This document shows, piece after piece, positions 55,812 through 64,000 of a stretch of DNA of 64,000 nt. A program made the translations under genes and the position numbers. The notes beneath the pieces were generated by a model. That model was given only the letters and a program-made list of their open reading frames with translations, was not told the DNA's origin and did no database searches. Location of the stretch: the NCBI GenBank assembly GCA_015680905.1, contig CM027382.1:7661501-7725500 (forward strand), read 5' to 3'. The number at the start of each line of letters is the position of its first letter. Within the stretch, counting starts at the first letter, position 1. The stretch comes from Coptis chinensis (taxonomy: Eukaryota > Streptophyta > Magnoliopsida > Ranunculales > Ranunculaceae).

Positions 55812-56984
55812 TTGAAATTAGTTACACTACAGCATTTGTCATCCAAAGATGATGACGTGGATACATGGCTCTAAGAGCTGTAGGCCATCATTGTACAGTA
55901 GAACATGGTGCAACATTTTACCTCCATGCTTATCAAATGTGGGGATGGAGATATTAGTTCTAGGTACGGAGAAATAACTTGGGATCAGAAAGCCAGAGTG
56001 AACTACAGGGGAGAATGGAGGGGGTATTGGTTACGAGTATGGGTTATTTATTTCAGAAATTTATTTATTTGAACTTAGCCGCTGTGCGCATGTATGTATT
56101 ACTATCACCAAGAGAAAGTGAAAGGGTTTACCTTGGAGATTCTACAGGTGTTAATTTGAAGAATGCCAATGAAGCAACTCTAAAGTCTAAAGCACTTTCG
56201 CAGCGAACCACTGAACTCATGAGATTAATTGGTTTTTTGTGTCTTTTTAATTGCTGAGAATTTCATCCTAGAGTTCTTTATGATTTTCAATTTTGACTGC
56301 GGCGAGAGAAACAGGATCACAAGAATAGAATGAAAGAGGAAAGACAGAACTGCAAGAACATACCAAGGAATGTTCCATGTACAGTAGCTGTTAAGAACGA
56401 GTGCATCTGTTTGAAGTTTTGGACTCAATTGCCTAAAACAAGTAATTGTAGTTAGTAGACTTAGTAGACTTAGTAGTAGTTTGATTCCCATTCTAGACTG
56501 GAAATGACTGCCTCAGAACATGAAAAAAAAAAGAGGAACATTACATTCCTCTAGCACCAGATAAAACTTCTTAGAAGGGTCTTTCCATTCATCAATCCTA
56601 CATCAATATCAAACTAGTTTTCGAACCCGTCCTACGAACGGATGCCGTTATATTAAATTATTCTAAAAAATATTAGTAACTATTCATAGCTATGAGATAT
56701 GGAAATTATATTAATCACTTGTTCAAAATTTCTTGCACCACTCTCTATCAAAAGAAAGCACCAAACCTTGGTAAAACTCATCGATTTATTTTTGTTGTTA
56801 TGTTTAATAATAGAAGTTTGATTGAAATTTTGTGAGAATGTTCAATGTGGTGAAGATGATATTGAAGCTACTTAAATAGCAAGGCATTTCCAATCATAAT
56901 AAAATAATTATAATAAACACTACTTAAAATGCAAAACTATACTTGTTGAGATATTATATTCTCCATATATATAATACAACTATG
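55812..56984. other. Downstream of the methylesterase remnant and leader of minisatellite 1
   Basis: No gene is supported. 56620-56984 is a ~350-bp AT-rich leader that recurs, diverged, at about 58620-58980 before the second repeat block. Confidence 0.5.
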
Positions 56985-58450
56985 TTTCGAGGTTAGTTTA
57001 ATATATTTGCATCAAGTTTCCGATTTTACGTTAATTATTATTTGAGGCTAGTTCAATATAGTTGGATCTAGTTTCCGATTTCCCATTAATTATTCTTTGA
57101 AGTCAATTCAATGTAGTTGTATCAAGTTTCTGATTTTCCGTTAATTATTATTTGAGGTTAGTTCAGTGCAGTTGCACCAAGTTTACGATTTTCCGTTAGT
57201 TATTCATTAAGGTTAATTCAGTGTAGTTCCATCTAGTTTTAAATGTTTCATTAATTACTCTTTGAGATTAGTTAATTGCATTTGCATTAAGGTTTCAATT
57301 TTCCATTAATTATTCTTTGAGGTTAGTTTAATACATCTGCATCCAGTTTCTGATTTCCCGTTAATTATTTTTCGAAGTTAGTTCGCATATAGCTTCAAAT
57401 TTCTGGTTATTTATGCTTTGAGGGTAGTTCGATGTAGTTACATATGGTTTCCGATTTCTAGTTAGCTATTCTTTGAGATTATTTCAACGCATTTGCATCT
57501 AGTTTCTGATTTTCCGTTAAATATTCATTAAGGATATTGCATCCAATTTCTGATTTCCCGGCTTGTTAGTTAATATATGATTTTAGTTTAATACAGTTGC
57601 ATCCAGTTTTCAATTTTCCATTAATTATTTTTTGAGGTTAGTTCAATGCAGTTGCATCCAATTTTCGATTTCCCATTAATTGTTATTTGAGGTTAGTTGT
57701 TTAATGCATTTGCAGCAAGTTTTCGATTTCCCATTAATTTTTTTTTAGGTTTGTTCAATACAGTTGCATCAAATTTATGATATCCCGTTAATTTTTCATT
57801 GAGGTTAGTTTAGTGCATTTGCATCCATTTTTTTATGTTTCTATATTCATTAATTAGTTTTTAGATTAGTTCATTGCATTTGCATCCAGCTTCCGATTTC
57901 TCATTAATAACTCTTTGAGGTTAGTTCAAGACATCTACATTTAGTTTATGATTTCTGATTATTTATGCTTTGAGGTTAGTTCGATGCAATTTCATCCGGT
58001 TTCTGATTTCCCATTAACTATTTTTTGAGATTATTTCAATGCATTTGCATATAGTTTCTGATTTCCCATCAATTATTCTATGAGGTTAGTTCAATGCAGT
58101 TGCATTTGGTTTTTTATTTCCTATTAATTATATTTTGAGGTTAGTTCAATGCATTTGCATCCAGTTTCTGATTCACCGTTAATTATTATTTGAGGTTTGT
58201 TTGATGCATTTTTGCATACCATTTCCGATTTCCCGTTAAATATTTTTCAAGAATTTGCATCCAATTTCTAATTTCCCATTAATTATTCTCTGACGTTAGT
58301 TTAATGCAGTTGCATCCAATTTCCGATTTCTAGTTAATTACTTTTTGAGTTTAGTTTATTGCATTTGCATAAAGTTTCTGATTTCCCATTAATTACTCTT
58401 TAAGCTCAGTTCAATGTATTTGAATCTAGTTTTCGATTTCCTTTTAATTA
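56985..58450 (+). repeat. Minisatellite block 1, ~55-60-bp unit
   Basis: About 24-26 degenerate copies of a unit close to gaggttagttcaatgcattt followed by gcatccagtttctgatttcc and cgttaattattcttt. Copies differ by substitutions and small indels. Position 1 of the unit keeps (ga)ggttagtt almost unchanged. Confidence 0.9.
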
Positions 58451-58980
58451 TCTAATGTGGTGTATAATACCAACTTTCTACCTATCTATCTGTAGTGTCC
58501 TTGCAAACATGACATAAAATAAATCATGTTTGATATACTATATGGGATCATCAAAGATTATTAAGTTTCCAATTTCCCGTTAATTATTCTTTAAATTATA
58601 TACCTGACTCACTATGTGGGATCTTCAAAGATTATCTACGAACGGGTCTTGTCATATTAATTATTCTGAAAAATATATACATAACAATTATATACAAATA
58701 TTATATTGATCACTCATCCAAATTTCTTATAACATGAAAACCCCACGTACTCTCTATTAAAAAAAAACTCGCCATTGATAAAATCATTCAACTTCATTTG
58801 TTGTTTAATAATAGAAGTTTGATTGAAGTTTATGAGATTATCTAATAAAACGAAGTTCATATTGAAGCTACTTGAATAGCAAGGTGTCCCCAATTATACA
58901 AAAAAAGATAAGATAAATATCGTTTTAAATGCAAAACTATATTTATCGGGACATTCCCACAATATATAACACAACTATAT
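58451..58980. other. Spacer and second leader between the minisatellite blocks
   Basis: 58620-58980 resembles 56620-56984 (attatcta, tagaagtttgattgaa, gaagctacttgaatagcaagg, aatgcaaaactata, cacaactatattttgaggtta). The leader plus array has thus been duplicated as one unit. Confidence 0.75.
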
Positions 58981-59800
58981 TTTGAGGTTAGTTCAATGCA
59001 TTTGCATCCAATTTCTGATTTTCTGTTATTTATTTTTTAAGGTTAATTCAATGCAGTTGCATCTAGTTTCCGATTTCTTGTTAATTATTCTTTGCAATCA
59101 GTTTAATACATTTGCATCTAATTTCCAATTTCCTACTAATTATTCTTCGAGCTCAATTCAATGCATTTGCATCCAGTTTTCGATTTCCCGTTAATTATTT
59201 TATGAGATTAGTTTAATACATTTGCATCCAGTTTCTGATTTCTCGTTTATTATTCGATGAGGTTGCATTTGCATCTAGTTTCTGATTTCCCGTTAATTAT
59301 TGTTTGAGGTTAGTTTAATGAATTTGCATCCAGTTTTCGATTTTTCGTTAATTATTTCTTGAGGTTAGTTCAGTGCATTTGCATCCAATTTATTTTTTGA
59401 AATTAGTTCATTGTAGTTGCATCCAGTTTTTGATTTCCCGTTAATTATTTTTAAAGATTAGTTTCACGCATTTCAATCATGTTTCCAATTTATAGTTATT
59501 TTTTTTAGGTTAGTTCAATACAATTGCATCAAGTTTCCGATTTCCAGTTAATTTAATCTTTGAGGGTTAGTTCAATGCATTTGCATCCAATTTCTGATTT
59601 ACCGACAATTATTTTTTGGTGTTAGTTTGATGTATTTGCATCCAAGTTTTGATTTTCCGTTAATTATTCTTTGAGGTTAGTTTAATGCTTGCATGTGCAT
59701 CCAATTTCCGATTTCCCGTTAAATATTATTTGAAGTTAGTTCGATGCATTTGCATCTAGTTTTCTGTTTCTCATCAATTGATCTTTGACATTAGTTTCAG
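58981..59800 (+). repeat. Minisatellite block 2, same unit
   Basis: About 14 copies of the same unit as block 1, in the same orientation. Confidence 0.9.
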
Positions 59801-60853
59801 TATTATATATATTTTAAAATATTTGTCATTATTGGGTTTTTTTTTATTTGTTATTATATATTTTGTGATGTTATTTTTTGTATAATTTAATTTTCCACAT
59901 GTAATTTGTTTTGGTTTGATTTGGTTTGATATATAATTTATTTAAACCCAACGTCCACTTTAACTAAATCAATAGTTATATGATTTATTTAAGTCAACGT
60001 CCGTTTTAACTGAATCCGGTTATTCTGCTAAAATTGGAAATTATAAAATTCATAAATTTAATTAGAATATGTCGTAATTATTGTGGCCTATGGTTTTTGA
60101 AATCCTTAACTATGACTAAATGTCTAAATCCCACAGTGGATGACACCTCAAATTGATCCAACTTTATTTGTTAGAGCCATATATATAGTGCATACAATAC
60201 AATTTTATTGTTTTGGGTATACACTATTACTTATTTTGTTATTAGTTTACTTTTTTTTTCCTTTTTTCCCAGTCACATGTGTGGTTAACAAATGCATAAA
60301 GTAAATGTTCAAGCAACTCAATTCATTTTTTCCTTTGTTCTTTCATAGTTTCATTATCATTTTCTAGAAAGAAACTTTGTTATGTTAAACTTCACCTGAT
60401 ATTAGTGTGGAAACTATTCTTTTTGATGTAAGGATTTTAGGAAAATCATTTTTGGTTGAAAATAATGTTTTTTGCAATTTAGTATTTTTTTTTTTCCGTA
60501 ATTAGCTATATTGTTTAAGAAAAGTTTGAGACTCTGTGAAACTCTAGATGGGATTGTTTCTTTATTTATATCTTACTTTTTCATAATCAGTAATAGAGTT
60601 TAGAAAAAACTGAAGTCTCTGTGAGTGCTCCAAAAAATAGATTGATTGGTGAAGATATAACTATAATATATATCTAAGGATTTTGAATTCTTTTTTTTCG
60701 TAATTAGTATTAAAATTTACAAAAAATTGGAGACTCTGTTAAGCTTTGAAAAATAGAGTCAAGAAAGTATAGCTATAATATATATCTAAGGATGGACTAA
60801 AGCAAATGGACTTGTGTAATTGGGCCTTTAAAAAAACAGTTTGGAAAACGTCT
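59801..60853. other. AT-rich stretch without a gene
   Basis: Three diverged copies of a segment with agtttggagactctgtgaaac-like wording lie near 60515-60770. Nothing else seen. Confidence 0.45.
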
Positions 60854-61130
60854 CTAGATGATATATATGATTTAATTTGCAAAATCTGACGGGAACGTAG
60901 CCTCATAAGTTGTTTATCAGTATATGATTTAATTTGCAAATTGCAAAATCTGACGGAGACGTGACTGTAGCCTCATAAGTTGCTTATCAGTTTGCCCCAC
61001 TGCGAGAATACAAGGACCCAATCAAGTCCTCGCGTCTCCATTTCGTTTTTATTTTATGTTTTTTATTTTTGGTATTAACGTTTGTTGTTGTATCAGCCCG
61101 GAGGAGGAAAAGACCACCCTTCAGCAATCA
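60854..61130 (+). repeat. Dispersed repeat copy 2, SINE-like
   Basis: Direct-orientation relative of 53757-53943. It has an internal duplication of tgatttaatttgcaaa...ctgacgg...gtagcctcataagttg (60867-60990). Confidence 0.5.
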
Positions 61131-61439
61131 GTTGTCGTCTTAGTACATGCGAGTGCTCTCTTAAATAAGAATTTTTTTTCACTAGCCATCACAATAAATC
61201 TAAAAAATAACAATTCATTAGTACAAAATTAATATAATAATGATATGAAGAAGAGATGTACATGACTGCTCAAATCCAAACTGCATGTCTTAGATTGATC
61301 AACATAGTTATGATATGAAGATGCAATTGGGAAAGAGTATGTAAGAAATGTAATGAATAAGCTATGATTTTATTTAATGAGAAGGGGTAGGGGACCTCGT
61401 TAACAACCTCGCTTACCAACCCAAAAAAAAAAAACCTAG
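61131..61439. other. Downstream region of AKHSDH
   Basis: AT-rich, with an A-run at 61422-61433. On the minus strand it would hold the 3' UTR. No clear polyadenylation signal could be singled out. Confidence 0.4.
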
Positions 61440-63914
61440 TTATGATGGAGCACCTAGATAAGAGGCAAGCCGCAGTATATCACTGAATACCCCACCGGCT
61501 GTAACTTGTGCCCCAGCCCCTGGCCCAATTATGATCAACGGATGGTCCTTGTATCTTGTCGCTGTGAAGGAGATGATATTATCAGAACCTGACAATCGTG
61601 CAAATGGGTGATCTTTCTTGTATCTCCTCAATTCCACACTGCCCTTGTTGTTAACCGCGTCTACCACTCCAACATACCTCAGAACCTTCAACATCCAAAA
61701 GAAATATTATGATATGAAGAGATAACCACTGATTGAAAACTAGCAGGTTTAGTCTATTATAATTTCCGAGATATACTTACTTCGCCCACAGTCTCTGCAT
61801 CATGTCGTTCCCTTGCCATGTCTTGGTCAAATTGTGGAAGTTGTTGCATGAATTGCTCGGCGGTTGAACTTGTCTGCAAAACATATTATAGAACATCATT
61901 ACCATAACGAGTTGTAGAGCTTGGTGTTGGATTTGTTGGTTCCTACTTGTAATGGCTCTGGTACGAGGCTTTGCACTGGGATATCAGCAAGCTCAAGCTT
62001 TAGACCAGATTCCCTCGCAAGGATTATTACCTATAACAAGAGATACTGTAAGGACAATCAATCCATGAAGTATACACTTAAATCAGTAGAGATACAAATG
62101 CTCATACACCTTTCTGGCAACATCTGTTCCAGAGAGATCATCTCTTGGATCTGGCTCAGTATAACCAGCCTGTTTTGCTTCTGCCACCACCTCACTGAAA
62201 GCTCGTTCTCCTTTGAAGGAGTTGAAAATATAACTCAAAGTCCCACTGAAACAACAGATCACAAACAAAAGTAAGATCTTGAGACACAGGACATGAGAGA
62301 GGCTACTCATAAGATTTAAGCATATAAAGGCAGCAGAACAACTTACCTAAATACGCCTTCAATTCGCAAAATTTTGTCCCCGGTTTCTTGGAGTCCTCGT
62401 AAAGTACTGATAATAGGGAGACCAGCTCCAACAGTTGCTTCATAAAAGTAGTGAGTATGTGATTGCCGCTGGAGAGATCTCAACTTCAAATACTGCATTT
62501 AGACGATGAACATGAAAATATAATACGACTTATGAAACGAACGGGGTTAACAGTAAGAAGACAAAAAAAATTTAAAATGCTATGGGATTTTCTGTAAGTG
62601 ATATTTTAGTATCCAAGGATGGAGAGCTTTTCCTTTTCACACATTGGAATTAACCAAAACAAACTACTACCACTCATCAAAGCATCAATTACCTTATCAA
62701 GTGGCCCAGAATTAGCTTTTTTGTTAGGAGTAATGACATGAATGCCTTTATGCAACCAATCATAATAACGGCTTGCAACATTCGAATCTGCTGTACAATC
62801 TACCATAACCATATTTGAGGAAAGCTGATTTTCATGCAAATGTTGAGTAAATTTTTCCAAGTCAGCCATTTCCCCCGTCTCTTTCTGTAGTTCCCTCCAT
62901 CCAGATAAGTCAATTCCCCTGGAAACAATAACAGAAGCAAAGGGATATGAACGGAAGTATAGATAACTATTTTATGCATATTGTCGACCACTATCTATCT
63001 GGATTGAAAATGATATTTGATTAAGTATTAATCTCTAGCTTAACTGATTGCTACTGAACTGCAGACACACTGGTGTGAGTTTGATTCTTTTTTACTCAAC
63101 AAGCTAGAGTAATAAGTAAGAAAGAATTAATATCACACACGTTACAAATGTCGAACTGAGAGGAAAGGAAATAAATATTGGAACTTAATTTTCTAAGTTT
63201 TCCTTAAACAAAATCCATGTAACAAGGACACTTCACTTTCTCGGCACACGTTTCAAGATAAGTTTGTCATTACAAGTATAGGCTATGGGCACACTTCAAC
63301 AGTAATTGTGTACCAGGTTGATGTAAGTACCCATGACCCATGTTGCACAATTTTTTATTATGCTACTGCTTCACATGGAAGCCAACAGAAAAGCAGACCT
63401 GTTACAATATAAGTTTCCATGCCTATTGACGATCGATTTATGCAAGTGCAAGCAAAAAAAACACTGAATATCCTATTATAACATGATGCCCATAGGATGT
63501 TGCTTCTTCTCACATCCCTATTTCTTTGTACTGAGTTACTGACTATGTTAAAAAAACTGGAATAAAAACAGTATACAATAATAAGCAAAGAAGGTACCAC
63601 ATAAACTTCTTATTGGACACAAAACAAAAAGGTTGATGATAACAATAATTAAAAAGAACGAAATGCTAGGAATTAGGTTAAATTTTCTTCATTGTCTTCG
63701 AAATGGTTCGTTCTGTATGGACCTTTTGGAGTGTATGCTTTTCATTTTCACTTATTGTACTCGTAAGTTAGATAAACCTATTTTCCCAACTATCTGATGG
63801 CTCATTAAAGAACCCAAAAAAAAACACTTACTGGTCACATAAAACCATAGTTCTTGAGCTAGTTATCCCCATGACCCGCAGATCAATGTTAAAATCTTCC
63901 TTCAGGATTGCAGC
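61440..63914 (-). CDS. AKHSDH: Bifunctional aspartate kinase/homoserine dehydrogenase, 3' seven exons in window
   Basis: Exons on the minus strand: 63914-63832, 62918-62693, 62492-62347, 62245-62110, 62030-61947, 61873-61781, 61685-61440. All junctions are GT-AG, phases match, and no stop occurs before TAA at 61440-61442. The 337 codons cover most of the homoserine dehydrogenase domain: NIDLRVMGI, MVMVDCTADSNVASRYYDWL, HVITPNKKANSGPLDK, EATVGAGLPIISTL, the family signature AKQAGYTEPDPRDDLSGTDV and the end VTAGGVFSDILRLASYLGAP. The enzyme acts in plastids; its kinase half starts the aspartate pathway and this half reduces aspartate semialdehyde to homoserine, leading to Thr, Met and Ile. The kinase domain, ACT domains, NAD(P)-binding start and transit peptide lie beyond the right edge. 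Confidence 0.97.
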
Positions 63915-64000
63915 CTATAAATAAAATTCTCAGATATAATCACGTTGCATGGAAGACAGGAAGAAATTGAGTGTAATGATAATCGTAAAGAAGAAATTAA

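Noticed and set aside
56225..56491. 88-codon minus-strand ORF with hydrophobic segments
   Set aside because: It is AT-rich with no splice or homology support and lies between the methylesterase 3' end and a repeat leader. A membrane peptide is possible but unsupported.
56985..59800. CRISPR-like spaced repeats
   Set aside because: Units are contiguous and degenerate with no unique spacers, and the genome is a plant's. It is a minisatellite.
1..64000. tRNA or rRNA genes
   Set aside because: No cloverleaf or rRNA sequence was recognised. The only tRNA-like wording is the weak A/B-box resemblance in the repeats at 53757 and 60854.

Overview
This is nuclear DNA from a flowering plant, most likely a eudicot. 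The species cannot be named from the sequence. Three things point to a plant: an intron-containing gene for the plastid bifunctional aspartate kinase/homoserine dehydrogenase, a plant-type methylesterase (MES) gene remnant, and plant LTR-retrotransposon lineages (Athila, Tat-like, and a long TGTCACACCCCG-type LTR family). About three quarters of the window is transposable-element DNA. No bacterial-style operons, CRISPR arrays, tRNA or rRNA genes were seen.

Positions 1-39328 are a nest of retrotransposons four levels deep, readable from interrupted LTRs and short target duplications. Element 1 is an old Athila-type Ty3/gypsy element whose 5' LTR runs off the left edge. Its 3' LTR was split by element 2, a second Athila-type element (7730-39164). 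The 3' LTR of element 2 was split by element 3, a Tat-lineage element (19000-38347, 5-bp duplication atgaa). The integrase region of element 3 was split by element 4 (24639-33594, minus strand, 5-bp duplication ttacg). Element 4 has the LTR family of element 2 but lacks reverse transcriptase, RNase H and integrase; in their place is a fragment that looks like a Ty1/copia gag. A 381-bp Mutator-type MITE with a 9-bp duplication sits in the tail of element 2. All the retrotransposon ORFs carry stops or frameshifts.

Element 3 carries two accessory features: an array of about nine ~90-bp repeats behind its integrase, and an antisense gene (37164-35046) that can be read as three exons with two short canonical introns.

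From 39375 to 53750 there is low-gene DNA with two nearly identical ~3.4-kb solo LTRs, each with a perfect 5-bp target duplication. Each holds dense TTGAC clusters, and at least the first also holds a dense TGGGCC cluster. A decayed Mutator-like element (49781-52927) follows, with long inverted repeats, a broken transposase and a frameshifted GRF-type zinc-finger fragment. A few exon-like stretches of unrecognised host genes remain.

The host genes are at the right. A broken three-exon methylesterase-like gene lies at 53973-55811 (+). A large AT-rich minisatellite block with a ~55-60-bp unit lies at 56985-59800. The 3' half of the aspartate kinase/homoserine dehydrogenase gene lies at 63914-61440 (-), with intact reading frame and splice sites. 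It is the only gene in the window that looks functional.
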